From an uncultured bacterium (GTDB lineage Bacteria > Patescibacteriota > Minisyncoccia > Phycocordibacterales > UBA9973): a stretch of 21,345 nucleotides of DNA. Below are positions 1 to 9,700 of the stretch, in pieces; within the stretch, counting starts at the first letter, position 1; every line of letters begins with the position of its first letter. A model generated the notes under the pieces. That model was not told the DNA's origin. It searched no databases and saw only the letters and a list, made by a program, of their open reading frames with translations. The position numbers were made by a program, and so were the translations under genes. The DNA lies in NCBI GenBank assembly GCA_937895515.1, contig CALAYS010000038.1, forward strand, positions 1 to 21,345, in the 5' to 3' direction.

Positions 1-885
1 TTCAATATAAGGATAAATATCTTCGACAAAACCCTTAAAAATAACTCCGTCTTCTTTAGGGAAATTACTAGTATCTCCCCCACCAATAATAATTAGCTCC
101 AAATGTGGATTTTTTTGTTTTAGTTTTAACCAAATATTTTCCAAAAAGAAATGAACTCCATCACGGTTTGGTTCATAAGAAAGATTCCCAACAAATACAA
201 TTTGATTTTTATTTGGAACAGGAGTGCGACTAATTAATTTATCTGGAACACCATGTGGTATACAGGTAAAATTTTTAATATGACTAATATCACCAGCGGA
301 ATTTAATACATATTTTTTATCTTTTTGTGTAATAATATTTATATTAAAAAAATTGGATAAAATCTTTTTTTCATATTTTAAAGATCTAAGATATTCAAAA
401 CTAAAGAAAATATTTAATGGAAATTTTGCTTTTATTTTTGCATCTTTATAATTAAGAGAAAAAGCATCATTCATATCAACAACAACTTTTGACCTTACTT
501 TTTCTGGTAAATTTATGAAATATTCAGTCATGCGCATTGTATGAATATACGCTGTATCATATTGATTAATATTTTCTTTGACAAAAGAATTAGCGTGTTT
601 ATTATAAAAAGCAAATACTTGCAGTGGTAGTTTAGTAAATAGCCCTAAAAACATTCTAAATACTAGAAGCGGTTTAGAGATTCTAAAAACCATTACTTTA
701 TTAAAACGATTTTCTAAATAATCTATTTGATCTTGAGAGACTTTTTCATGAGTAATGATTAAAAAATCTACAAGAAAATCTTGATATACTCCGTCGGCAA
801 TATTATTTAAAATTTTATATTTAGTCCCATCAATTGCAGGATATGGACATTTATTAACAATAATTAGAATTTTTTTATTAGGCAT
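1..885 (-). CDS. Glycosyltransferase family 4, partial (C-terminus beyond left edge)
   Basis: An open frame of 295 codons runs from ATG at 885 to the window edge with no stop, so the C-terminus is missing. The N-terminal half begins with a Rossmann-type strand (KKILIIVNKCPYP). PHGVP lies near residue 211, FVGNLSYEPN near 230 starts the second Rossmann domain, and an IIGGG strand follows near 265, an arrangement typical of GT-B fold GT4 enzymes that move a sugar from a nucleotide donor onto a glycan at the cytoplasmic membrane face. The E-x7-E donor motif should lie in the missing part. The start overlaps the stop of the upstream GT9 gene by 8 bases, so it is probably translated by coupling as the distal gene of the glycan operon. 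Sugar specificity cannot be read. The family call is firm. Confidence 0.85.
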   Translation of the reverse strand, partial: MPNKKILIIVNKCPYPAIDGTKYKILNNIADGVYQDFLVDFLIITHEKVSQDQIDYLENRFNKVMVFRISKPLLVFRMFLGLFTKLPLQVFAFYNKHANSFVKENINQYDTAYIHTMRMTEYFINLPEKVRSKVVVDMNDAFSLNYKDAKIKAKFPLNIFFSFEYLRSLKYEKKILSNFFNINIITQKDKKYVLNSAGDISHIKNFTCIPHGVPDKLISRTPVPNKNQIVFVGNLSYEPNRDGVHFFLENIWLKLKQKNPHLELIIIGGGDTSNFPKEDGVIFKGFVEDIYPYIE

Positions 886-1771
886 AATTTTTATCAATAA
901 CTTTTAAGACTTTATCTAAAACTAGATTAGTTGGTATACTACCCGCATATTTTTTAACATAGTCTCTCCGGTAAAAAGCTTTATCCAGTGTGGGACTAAT
1001 TATTTTTTCCATTAAATTATAATCATGTATTTCATGTGGGCTTGTACAATTAAAAATACATATTGTTGGAATATTGAGCCCCATAGCAATATGCATGGCT
1101 AAAGTGTCCCCTGTAATTATAATATCAAAAGTATTTATTAGTTTAATATATTTTAATAAATTTGGTTGCTCAGTTAACATTGATGCATTGTAACCAAGCT
1201 TTAAAAGCTTTTTATGCAGGGTTTCATTATGAGCCCAAGCCTTCATTGGCCAAACATCACCAACCCTGGACTCAATACCAATTCGAATATTTTTATTAGG
1301 TTTAGTATTTTTAATAGGTAAAATATATGGCTGATTCTTAAAATCATGTCCTAACATTTTAAATAAATAATATTGATATGTTTTTTTATTTTTAGCTTTA
1401 CGCTCATTTGCGTTTTTATATTTTGAAATCAAGCTCATATCATACCAACCAGATGATTCTTTTGTATAAGATAAATCACCATATTGGTTTAAGAAAACTC
1501 CTATTATTTTTTTAAACTTTAAAGACATTGCGAATTTAGTTAATTCTTTATCTTCTTCAAGATTAATTACCATATTAAAATTTATATTTTTTATTTTTGA
1601 TTTAGTTTTCCAAGTGATTATATTAACTAAATCTTTAGACAATAGACTTTTAGCCTTATCACTAGTTAACCAATAAATATTGTCATTTTTTAAAACATGC
1701 AAAATTGGAGTTGTTCGAACAACATCCCCTAGTGCCCCAGTTTTAATAATTAATATATTTTTTTTAGCCAT
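878..1771 (-). CDS. Glycosyltransferase family 9 (heptosyltransferase-like)
   Basis: A 297-residue protein. The N-terminal motif IIKTGALGDVVRTTPIL is the hallmark of GT9 (ADP-heptose:LPS heptosyltransferase-like) GT-B enzymes. The C-terminal half has the donor-site signature GDTLAMHIAMGLNIPTICIF followed by NCTSP, matching the family pattern D-T-x-x-x-H-x-A-x-x-x-x-x-P. Family members transfer heptose or related sugars inside the cytoplasm. In a lineage not expected to have LPS the acceptor is more likely a surface glycan or S-layer sugar; that is inference. It is slightly shorter than typical family members (about 320-350 residues). It overlaps the GT2 gene upstream by 8 bases and the GT4 downstream by 8 bases, indicating one polycistronic message. 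Confidence 0.85.
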   Translation of the reverse strand: MAKKNILIIKTGALGDVVRTTPILHVLKNDNIYWLTSDKAKSLLSKDLVNIITWKTKSKIKNINFNMVINLEEDKELTKFAMSLKFKKIIGVFLNQYGDLSYTKESSGWYDMSLISKYKNANERKAKNKKTYQYYLFKMLGHDFKNQPYILPIKNTKPNKNIRIGIESRVGDVWPMKAWAHNETLHKKLLKLGYNASMLTEQPNLLKYIKLINTFDIIITGDTLAMHIAMGLNIPTICIFNCTSPHEIHDYNLMEKIISPTLDKAFYRRDYVKKYAGSIPTNLVLDKVLKVIDKNYA

Positions 1772-2636
1772 TTTTTTTATTTATTAACCAAACTATTCGT
1801 CTTTTAAAACCATAAAAATAACGCGCGACTAAACACACAAAAGCATAAAATACTGGTGTATAAATATGCCAATATATTCTTAAGATTTTACGATTTTTCC
1901 AAAAACAAATAAATGTATTTCGCCAAACATAATATTCATAAATTAATCTTTTCATTCGAGCTCCTCCACTGGAATTAGTTTTTGCTCCTTTTAAATGAAA
2001 ACAATATACATCGGGTAATAGATACATTGACCCGTTGTCATTTAAGATTCTTAAATAAAAATCCAACTCTTCCCGAAAAGCATTACCTAAATAAAATTCA
2101 TTATATAAATATTTTTTAAATACAGAACTTTTACCAAACGAATTAGAATGTAAAAATGGGACTTTTTGTATTTTATCAATATATCTTTCAAAATAACCTT
2201 CAAAAGGTATATTTACAAAGATTGGATCACGATCAAGATTGGCAGTAATAATTGCTTCATTTTGGCTTTGGTTAGCACTAATATACAATCTTCGCCCAGC
2301 AACAAGGTCAGCATTTAATGTATTTAATTGTTCAAACAAATTTTGAAAATGATTTTCATCTAAATAAACATCATCTTCACCCATAAAAATATATTCCGCA
2401 GTAGCGGCCTTAATTCCAATATTTCGAACAGCCGGAAGGGTTATTTTTTTATCAATTTTAATATAAATAATATTTGGATATATTTTTTTAAAATCCTGAA
2501 CAACTTCATAAGTATTATCCGTTGAAGCATCATCCACAATAATAATACTGCCTAACATTTTTTGTTTAATATATGTAGGCAGACTATCTCTTAATGCAAG
2601 AGCTCGATTATAAGTTGGAATAATTACATCAATCAT
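1764..2636 (-). CDS. Glycosyltransferase family 2 with C-terminal hydrophobic segment
   Basis: A 290-residue GT-A fold enzyme. It starts with MIDVIIPTYNRA and has VDDASTDNT near residues 34-42, LPAVRNIGIKAA near 67-78, and the metal/nucleotide-binding acidic motif GEDDVYL near 86-92. The C-terminal 60 residues are aromatic and hydrophobic (HIYTPVFYAFVCLVARYFYGF), followed by basic residues, suggesting membrane attachment with the catalytic domain in the cytoplasm. It would add one sugar to a lipid-linked or surface-bound glycan; donor and linkage are unknown. The ATG overlaps the upstream GT4 stop by 4 bases and its own stop overlaps the GT9 start by 8 bases. Confidence 0.85.
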   Translation of the reverse strand: MIDVIIPTYNRALALRDSLPTYIKQKMLGSIIIVDDASTDNTYEVVQDFKKIYPNIIYIKIDKKITLPAVRNIGIKAATAEYIFMGEDDVYLDENHFQNLFEQLNTLNADLVAGRRLYISANQSQNEAIITANLDRDPIFVNIPFEGYFERYIDKIQKVPFLHSNSFGKSSVFKKYLYNEFYLGNAFREELDFYLRILNDNGSMYLLPDVYCFHLKGAKTNSSGGARMKRLIYEYYVWRNTFICFWKNRKILRIYWHIYTPVFYAFVCLVARYFYGFKRRIVWLINKKNG

Positions 2637-3694
2637 AATAATATTTTATACGAATTTTTAGCGATTTCAATTGAATGATTTTCCACTATGTACTGTCTTG
2701 CTTTTAAGCTATATTCAGAAATAGTTATTTTATCTAAATTTAAAAAATAATTAATACTTTTTTTATAATTTTGTACATTAAAATCATCAACTATAGAATT
2801 AGTAAATATATTTTGATTTTTAAAATCTTGCGCTAACCCAACATTACTTATAACAAATGGTAGCCCTGATGCCATAGCTTCAAGTAGTACCGTAGCTGAT
2901 CCTTCATGCAATGATGGTAAAATAAATAAATCTGCTAAATTATAAAATCCATTAACCTCGTCATGAGTAGTATTTTCTTTTAAAATTATTTTTTTATTTT
3001 TATAATTTAAAGACACTTGATTATCAACAACAAGTAAGGCTGTTTGATCATCAAAATTTTGAACTAAAGAATCCATTACATCTTTACCTTTGGCATATTC
3101 ATATCTACCCACAAAAATAATAATTTTATGGTCTTTAGGGATGTGATATTTTTGTCTTTCAATTATTTTTTCAGTTTCAATAATAGGTTTAAAAACATCA
3201 ATATCAACAATATTCGGGATTATGCCTACATTGTCTTTATGGTAAAATTTTTCAACAAAAGATTTTGCTTCAGTTGATACGGCAAAAGTTTTATTAGCAT
3301 TGCGAGCACATAAACCTTCAAAATAGCCCCAAACACAATACCTAATAAAAAATTTAAAAGGATTCTTTTTATCTATCCTAACTGCTGCAGCTCGATAAGT
3401 CCCATGTTGAATATTTGTAATATTCCCATACTTTAATCCCCAACCCAATAAACCACTAGTTATGATTAAATCATAATTACCTAATTTGGCTTTGTTCCCC
3501 AAAAGATAGCCTAATGCCACAGGCGCTAGCCCAAAGTATTTTGATATTTTTAAGATAAATTTATTTTGAATATCTTCCCTACCTATGATAGAGACATCAT
3601 GCCCGTAGGAAATAAAAACATTCTTTAATGTTTGAGAAAAAACTTCAACCCCCCCAACAGGATCAATACTTGGAGATAAAATTACAATCCTCAT
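2633..3694 (-). CDS. Glycosyltransferase family 4
   Basis: A 353-residue, full-length GT-B enzyme. The N-terminus has the acceptor-domain glycine-rich loop SPSIDPVGGVEVF. IQHGTYR lies near residues 95-101. The second Rossmann domain opens with IIFVGRYEYAKGKDVM, and the retaining GT4 motif E-x7-E is seen in PSLHEGSATVLLEAMASGLP near residues 260-279. It is soluble or membrane-peripheral and uses a nucleotide sugar. It overlaps the upstream GT2 stop by 4 bases (ATGA) and the downstream GT2 start by 4 bases, the tightest coupling in the operon. The specific sugar cannot be deduced. Confidence 0.88.
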   Translation of the reverse strand: MRIVILSPSIDPVGGVEVFSQTLKNVFISYGHDVSIIGREDIQNKFILKISKYFGLAPVALGYLLGNKAKLGNYDLIITSGLLGWGLKYGNITNIQHGTYRAAAVRIDKKNPFKFFIRYCVWGYFEGLCARNANKTFAVSTEAKSFVEKFYHKDNVGIIPNIVDIDVFKPIIETEKIIERQKYHIPKDHKIIIFVGRYEYAKGKDVMDSLVQNFDDQTALLVVDNQVSLNYKNKKIILKENTTHDEVNGFYNLADLFILPSLHEGSATVLLEAMASGLPFVISNVGLAQDFKNQNIFTNSIVDDFNVQNYKKSINYFLNLDKITISEYSLKARQYIVENHSIEIAKNSYKILL

Positions 3695-4485
3695 ATATGC
3701 AAAAAATACAAAACTATATGTGAAAGATATTTAAACCAAACAAACATATACCCTATAAAAAACAAAACAGAATACGCTGCAGAATTTTTACGAACAGCTC
3801 TACGAAAGACCCGAAGAACCTTTTTAGTATAAAAAATCTTTTCTCTTCTAGTTAAAGTCCGTCTTGTTTGATAATGCGTATAAGCATTATTAATATGATA
3901 CATTGGCCCATAACGAAACATTCGAAGCCACAAGTCATAATCCTCGACGGCATCTAATTTTCTATTCTCAGGAAAAAGACCAGCTTTTATTAAAATATCT
4001 CTTTTAACCATTACACTAGAAAGTGTAACTGGGTTAGAAAACAAAAACGCTGGCAATCCAAATGTATACCCCCCATTAGTAATAAAACTACTTTCATTTC
4101 CAATATTTTGACGCTCGGTTGAACATAAAATATAATTATTATTTTTTAAAATTTTTATTTGTTCTTCTATTTTATTAGAATCCCAATAATCATCAGCATC
4201 TAAAAAGGCAATATATTGCCCGGATGATTTTTTAATCCCAACATTTCGAGCAAAACCAGGACCCTTATTTTCTTGATGTATATATGTAATTAAATTTTTT
4301 ACAATATAATCTTTTAAAATATCTTCTGTATCATCATCAGAACCATCATCGATAACGATAATTTCAATATTTTGATGGGTTTGGTTTTGTGCACTAGAAA
4401 TAGCGCGAATTAAAGTTCCAGCACTGTTGTATGTTGGGATAATAACACTAACTAAATCTTGGTTTGTTGTTTCTAATTTATTCAT
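3691..4485 (-). CDS. Glycosyltransferase family 2
   Basis: A 264-residue GT-A enzyme with canonical landmarks: SVIIPTYNSAGTLIRAI, VIDDGSDDDTEDIL, the GPGFARNVGI segment before the acidic site, and the DxD-type LDADDYW near residues 94-100. DAVEDYDLWLRM near 180 matches the catalytic-base ED motif of bacterial GT2 enzymes. The C-terminus ends in a hydrophobic stretch (SVLFFIGYMFVWFKYLSHIVLYFL) that probably dips into the membrane. It lies 14 bases downstream of the TPR gene and overlaps the following GT4 by 4 bases. It is likely one of the sugar-adding steps of the surface glycan made by this operon. Confidence 0.87.
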   Translation of the reverse strand: MNKLETTNQDLVSVIIPTYNSAGTLIRAISSAQNQTHQNIEIIVIDDGSDDDTEDILKDYIVKNLITYIHQENKGPGFARNVGIKKSSGQYIAFLDADDYWDSNKIEEQIKILKNNNYILCSTERQNIGNESSFITNGGYTFGLPAFLFSNPVTLSSVMVKRDILIKAGLFPENRKLDAVEDYDLWLRMFRYGPMYHINNAYTHYQTRRTLTRREKIFYTKKVLRVFRRAVRKNSAAYSVLFFIGYMFVWFKYLSHIVLYFLHI

Positions 4486-4499
4486 TATTTAATTTAAAT

Positions 4500-5414
4500 C
4501 TAATTTGAAAGGTTGAAATTAGGTGCATAATTATGGATTTTAATAAAATCTATAATTTCAATATATGTATCATGTTGCTCGGGGTCAAGGATAGCCAGAC
4601 GATTAACCACAATTAATAAATTCTTAATATCATTTTTGTTATAAAAATATAATAAAAACTTTTCATAAATCTTTTTAGCTAGACCTTGACCAGGGTCAAA
4701 CCCATTATTAAAAGAATATTCCATTTCAGTCAATGATTCTTCCCAATAAGCTTCCCCACTTTTAAACAAAGCCAAACTTAAAAAATAATGTGGTTCTGGT
4801 GGACGAGAATCATAAGCTACAGTTTCGCGCATTAAAGAGAGCGCTTCACTGGCTCTATTTTGATTAGTTAGATTAATCGCATATGCAAATTTGGCATCTT
4901 GGTTATAATTACCAGGAGAAAGGTTGATTGCCTTTTTGTAATATTTCTCAGCAATAAGATGATATTCTGTACTATTTTCTGGGGTTAAGTCAGCTAAAGA
5001 ATCGTATGATTTACCAATAAGTCCAATATAGTGTGGATAATCATCGGTTCTAGTAACTGTTTCGTCCATTTTATCAATAGCTAATTTAATTAAAGGAGCA
5101 AAACTAGCATTTAAATTACCATCTTTGTATTCAGAAAACATGTGCGAAATAAACATATACCGAATTGCTGGCTGGACATGCGTATAAGGCTCAAATGAAA
5201 ATTTTGAATTAAATAAATCGGTGGCATTTCCAGCTAAAGATTTTTCAAGATTTTTAACAAATACAGTCATCTGGTAATATGGATAAAGCGTCCAAACAAA
5301 AAATGAAAAACCTAAAAATATAGAACCAATTATAAAACTCCAACCAATGACATTAGAATTCTTTGGTGTATCATATGTAGTTTGATTATTTTGATTTTTA
5401 TATTTACTTTTCAT
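4500..5414 (-). CDS. Membrane-anchored TPR protein, partner of the O-antigen ligase-like protein
   Basis: A 304-residue protein with one N-terminal transmembrane segment (residues about 24-46, WSFIIGSIFLGFSFFVW) after a polar, positively charged N-terminus, then an extracytoplasmic helical region. Tetratricopeptide-like helices are visible: AEKYYKKAINLSPGNYNQDA near 156-175, FAYAINLTNQNRASEALSLM near 177-196, and PEPHYFLSLALFKSGEAY near 206-223. Its start overlaps the stop of the upstream ligase-like gene by 11 bases. In many bacteria a TPR domain is fused to the C-terminus of O-antigen ligase family proteins, so this may be the split-off half acting as scaffold or acceptor-binding partner. 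That pairing is inference from order and overlap. Confidence 0.7.
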   Translation of the reverse strand: MKSKYKNQNNQTTYDTPKNSNVIGWSFIIGSIFLGFSFFVWTLYPYYQMTVFVKNLEKSLAGNATDLFNSKFSFEPYTHVQPAIRYMFISHMFSEYKDGNLNASFAPLIKLAIDKMDETVTRTDDYPHYIGLIGKSYDSLADLTPENSTEYHLIAEKYYKKAINLSPGNYNQDAKFAYAINLTNQNRASEALSLMRETVAYDSRPPEPHYFLSLALFKSGEAYWEESLTEMEYSFNNGFDPGQGLAKKIYEKFLLYFYNKNDIKNLLIVVNRLAILDPEQHDTYIEIIDFIKIHNYAPNFNLSN

Positions 5415-6702
5415 AAGATTTGGAAATAAAACTAATCATTATATAAAATGTCAAAAGAGTCATCGCTGTGTCAAATGCAAACAAATTGTTTACAAAATAC
5501 CCAACTGACCAAAATACAATACCCAATGCTAAAATTAAATCAGTATTTGTTAATTGATTTATTTTTTTAACAAACAAAACCCAAATTATTAAATATATAA
5601 CAAATCCAAATATTCCAGACATTACCAAAATATCAATCAATTGATTATGCGCATGGTCAGCAATACCTTGATCATAATAGAAAAACACTGGATCATAATT
5701 TTTTATCCAAAAGAATTGATAATTAGTCTGCCCCCAACCTAAGAATGTTTGAGAAATACTCTGATCATGGAAAAATCCCCGAAGAGAGACTTTGGTGTAT
5801 TCAATACGAGAGGTAGCAGTATTATCACTAACACTAATTTGGGCAAAACGATTAAGCCCAGGTATGTGTTGCCAAAATTGAGATTTACGAGTAGCTAAAA
5901 ATAAAGCACTAAAACAAATCATCAAAGCTATTATCCAAATACCAATTTTTCGAAATGAATTTTTTTTAATATAGGTTGATTTACCATAAATAATTGCCAT
6001 CAAAGAGACGATTAAAAAACCTACAAAAACAGCTAACATTGTCCCCCGAGTTTTTGTAAGTAGAATTCCAATAAAAGCTAAAATCAAACCAACACTACCC
6101 AAAAAATTATACATGCCGTTTTTAAGACTATTCCCTAACCGAATAACCATAAAACCAGCAAAAAGGCTAAATAAATAATAACTAGACAAAAAGATAGGGT
6201 TACCCGTTAAAGAATCAGAACGGTACATACCCAAAGCTGATTGCCGAGCTTGAATTATAAACAAAATTATCGTTGTAAAAATTGTAATTACAAAAAATTT
6301 ATTCCATTCTTTTTTACTGAATAAAATTAAAAATCCAACATATAGGCTATATATAGCAAAAACTGTTAAAAAACCTTCGGCGCGCAATGGTTCTCCAAAA
6401 AATGCCACATATGGGTTAAAAGCAAAAATAGTACTTAGTATCATTAGCCCAATATAGACAGAAACAAATTTAAACAATTTGTCTTTTTTTAATTCGGAAA
6501 TTTTATTTAAAATTTCAACTTTATCATTATTTTTGGAATTGTTCTTAGAGACTAAAATAAAACCAATTAAAAGAATGACGGCAAAACTAATCCCCCGCAA
6601 AAAGAGAACCTTGGCATCAATAAATGGTGATAAATAGTTTTTGTAAACCAAAAGTGGTGTAATAGCAGTACAAAGTAGTAAAAAATTTGCTAATTTTTTC
6701 AT
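5404..6702 (-). CDS. O-antigen ligase/polymerase family membrane protein (WaaL/Wzy-like)
   Basis: A 432-residue protein starting at MKKLANFLL, with about 10-12 hydrophobic segments. The family core (Wzy_C, PF04932 type) is visible as LTKTRGTMLAVFVGF, then a large extracytoplasmic loop, then DHAHNQLIDILVMSGIFGF, containing the conserved His-x-x-x-x-x-x-x-G pattern. Such enzymes polymerise lipid-linked oligosaccharides or transfer them to an acceptor on the outer membrane face; the large adjacent S-layer protein or a cell-wall polymer are plausible acceptors here. A longer frame opens at 6738, but that ATG lies inside the terminator hairpin of the S-layer gene and upstream of the -10 at 6709-6714, so 6702 is chosen. 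The gene is first in the glycan operon. Confidence 0.85.
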   Translation of the reverse strand: MKKLANFLLLCTAITPLLVYKNYLSPFIDAKVLFLRGISFAVILLIGFILVSKNNSKNNDKVEILNKISELKKDKLFKFVSVYIGLMILSTIFAFNPYVAFFGEPLRAEGFLTVFAIYSLYVGFLILFSKKEWNKFFVITIFTTIILFIIQARQSALGMYRSDSLTGNPIFLSSYYLFSLFAGFMVIRLGNSLKNGMYNFLGSVGLILAFIGILLTKTRGTMLAVFVGFLIVSLMAIIYGKSTYIKKNSFRKIGIWIIALMICFSALFLATRKSQFWQHIPGLNRFAQISVSDNTATSRIEYTKVSLRGFFHDQSISQTFLGWGQTNYQFFWIKNYDPVFFYYDQGIADHAHNQLIDILVMSGIFGFVIYLIIWVLFVKKINQLTNTDLILALGIVFWSVGYFVNNLFAFDTAMTLLTFYIMISFISKSYEK

Positions 6703-6708
6703 AAAGCC

Positions 6709-6717
6709 ATTATAGCA
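6709..6717 (-). promoter_or_regulatory. Extended -10 promoter, leaderless, for the glycan operon
   Basis: On the minus strand the sequence reads TGCTATAAT, then GGCTTT, then the ATG at 6702. This is a perfect -10 with the TG extension and no obvious -35. Transcription should start on or beside the A of the start codon, giving a leaderless mRNA. It sits directly after the S-layer terminator, so the operon is initiated independently. Confidence 0.7.
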
Positions 6718-6720
6718 CAA

Positions 6721-6753
6721 ATACAAAAAACCGCCCATAAATGGGCGGTTTTT
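6721..6753 (-). terminator. Rho-independent terminator of the S-layer gene
   Basis: A perfect 11-bp inverted repeat (AAAACCGCCCA / TGGGCGGTTTT) around a 4-base loop, followed on the minus strand by TTTTTTG. It lies about 40 bases past the stop of the large secreted protein. The T-run on the other side could also stop plus-strand transcripts, but no plus gene ends here. Confidence 0.9.
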
Positions 6754-6792
6754 GTATCGTTTAACCGATATTTTACTTAACCAATTAACAGT

Positions 6793-9700
6793 TTAGTTGT
6801 AAAGAACTGAAGCTGATGTAGTTGGGTAAGAAGGGATGTTTGAAACACCTGATGTCCATGATCCACCACCTGCTGTATCAGTCCACGCGAATGTGGTACC
6901 TGCTCCAGGAGTTGTAGAAATAGAAGCACCATTTACACCTGTACCTGTAACCGCTGCAATAGGAACATAGATACGGAATACCGCTGTTTGACCAGCTGAT
7001 ATCAAGTAACCACCTGTGAAGCTAATAGTCATTGTACCTCCTGAGAAGCCTGAAGTACTATTAGTTGTTGTGATTGTACTGTTATCTTTGTCTTTTACTA
7101 CAAGGTTATTAGTAGATGTTGCCATGTTAGCTCCGTTTAGAGTTACTGTGATTGGCAATGAAGCAAGAGTGATGTCACCCTTTGCATCTGCTGAAACAGC
7201 AATGTCTATTGCTTCAATAGTTGAAGCTGAAAGCTTGTTAGTCAAAGCAGCACCAACTGTGTATGTACCGTTAGCAACTGCACCAACTGTAACTGTTGGT
7301 TTTGAACCAACCATTGTCATTGTAGGAGCACTAACTGGTGTCATAGCAGCAGATGTTGTTGTACCACCGATTGTGTATTTGTTAAATGTTAATTGAATAG
7401 CTGAAGTTGTAGCTGAAGCAATACCATTTGTACCAACGTTTGAATATGTTGGGTATACATCGATAGTAGTCCCTGAACCACCATTTGGAACAGCTATATT
7501 AAGACCAGTGAAGTATGCAACACCGTTTGGAGTTACAGTAATACCACTTGCATGGAATGTAGCTGTAGAACTATTGATAGCACGAGTTACTGTAAGAGTT
7601 GTAGAACTTGCTACAGCAGTTACAAGCATTTGTTCACTGTTATCACTAGTTGTAAGGATTGTACCAGCACTAATTCCAGTTACTGAAGCAACTGTAAGAG
7701 TTGTTCCAGCAGTAGCAATACTAGCACCTGTTGTTGTAGCAGGAGTTGCTTGTACTGAAGCTGTTGAACTACCAATTCTTAGAGATGAAACTGAACCTGC
7801 ACCTGTAACTGAGAATTTAAGCTCAGAGATAGTTGCTGCTCCGTTTGTAGCTGTGAATTTGAATTTTGATACTGTTCCATCTGTTAGACCACCAGCAGCA
7901 GCAACGAATTGCGCTACAGTTGAGCCAGATGTTACGAATGCAGGTGTACCAAATGTACCAGATGCTAGAGCAATTTGTTGACCAACTGTAGCACTACTTG
8001 GAGTAAGTGTTACGTTAGATGGTGTTCCAATTGCTGAAGGCAATAATGTTACATATAGGTTTCCAGCATCGTATGATCCTAGATCAGCAAATATATCAAT
8101 AACTTTTGATGCACCTGGTGCAAGAGTAAAGTCAACTGAGAAAGTATTTGAAGCTGAAGGATTTTGTGGTGTTGCACCTGATCCTGTTGTCTCTGAAGTC
8201 TTCAAGTTTGAGAAGTTTGTCAAAAGACCTGAAGTTGCAGCAGTAGAACCATCAGAAGTCAAACCAACTGCCAAACTTGTAACGCGAACTGATTCAGCTG
8301 AACTTTGGTTTTGCAAAGAGAATGAACCAACTTTAACGTTTTGTGTGTTTGGGTTAAATGTTTGAGCAGAATATGATGTATTCTTACCAACTGAAAGAAC
8401 TCCAGTTTGGATTGAAAGTGTTGTACCAGTTACTGCACTAGATGGGAAGTCAACAGTCGCGAATGAATTCATTCCTTGACCGTATGATAGACCAGAACCA
8501 CTAGTTAGGTTAACTCGTACAGAACCATCTGTATAGTTTGTAGAACCGTTTGAAGTACGTAGGTTAGCACGAATTTCAATTGTACTATCAGCACCAGCTG
8601 GGATGATCATTTGTGAACCTAATGTATATGTTAGGTCTCCTGATGTCCAGTCTTGTGATGAACCAACTTGTGAACCATTAAAGTATAAAGCTACTTCGTC
8701 AAGACCTGAAGCTCCTGTTGGAGATGAAGGGAATGAAGGAGTAATCTTTAGAGTACTTACTTTAATGTCTTCACCGTAGCCATGTACTTTGAATTTACCA
8801 ATTACAACGTTTGAAGCGCCACCTGTGACACTTGTCATTGTTTGGAATGTAGGGTCAACGATAGCAGTTGCTGAACCAGTTGAAACTGTTATTGTACCTG
8901 CATTACTTGGAACTGAACCAGTAACAGCAACATTAACTCCAACTTGAGGGTCCATTATCATCAAATCAGCAGCTTGTTGAATTGAGAATTGAACTGTTCG
9001 GTTTGAACCTTTTTGTACATCAGCACGAACTGATACTGTGTGTGATCCTGTTGAAAGACTAACTGGAGCAGATGTAAGATCAAATACTGCGTAGTTAGAA
9101 CCATTCATCATCATCACTGATGCTACTTTACCTGTATCAACACCATCAACATAAAGTTTGATGTTTGACAAAGCGTCAGAAGGAGCAGAACCAATCATAC
9201 GGAAGTTAGCACTCTTAAGCCATAGTGTACGTGTGTTAACTTGTACAGCGTTTGACCAGAATGTGTATGCTGTTGTTCCTGCGTTTACTGATGCAGATGA
9301 AACAGTGTTAGCAGCGTTGAATACAACAGTAGCAAGTGTTGAACCACTAGCAACAGCCATTGTATTACCACCTAGACTAACTGTAGAAGGTGTACCTCCT
9401 GCAGTAGTAACACTTGTTAACCAAACTGCAATTGTTTGTCCTGATGGAGCAGAAGCGTAAACATCAGCCTTTACAGAAATAGTTCGAGAACCATTTACAG
9501 TAAGACCTAGGTTATTAATAGTAATGTCACCATTACTATTGAATGAATAACCATCTGTTAGACGAGTTACACCATCATATAGGTAAACGTTTGTAAGTGT
9601 GTTTTGGTCAGAAATACCTGAACGCTTTAGCATTACAGTATTAACTGTACCAGAACCTGTGAAAGTAAAGTGAGCTAAATCAGCTGTAGCTTGACCAGCA

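Noticed and set aside
6703..6738. Longer start of the ligase-like gene at 6738
   Set aside because: The extra 12 codons lie within the S-layer terminator and upstream of the -10 element, so they would not be transcribed from that promoter.
7016..9460. Three plus-strand frames of 100-157 codons opposite the S-layer gene
   Set aside because: They are mirror frames of a long, low-complexity Ser/Thr/Val-rich gene. Their products are runs of Val/Ala/Pro with no start signals.
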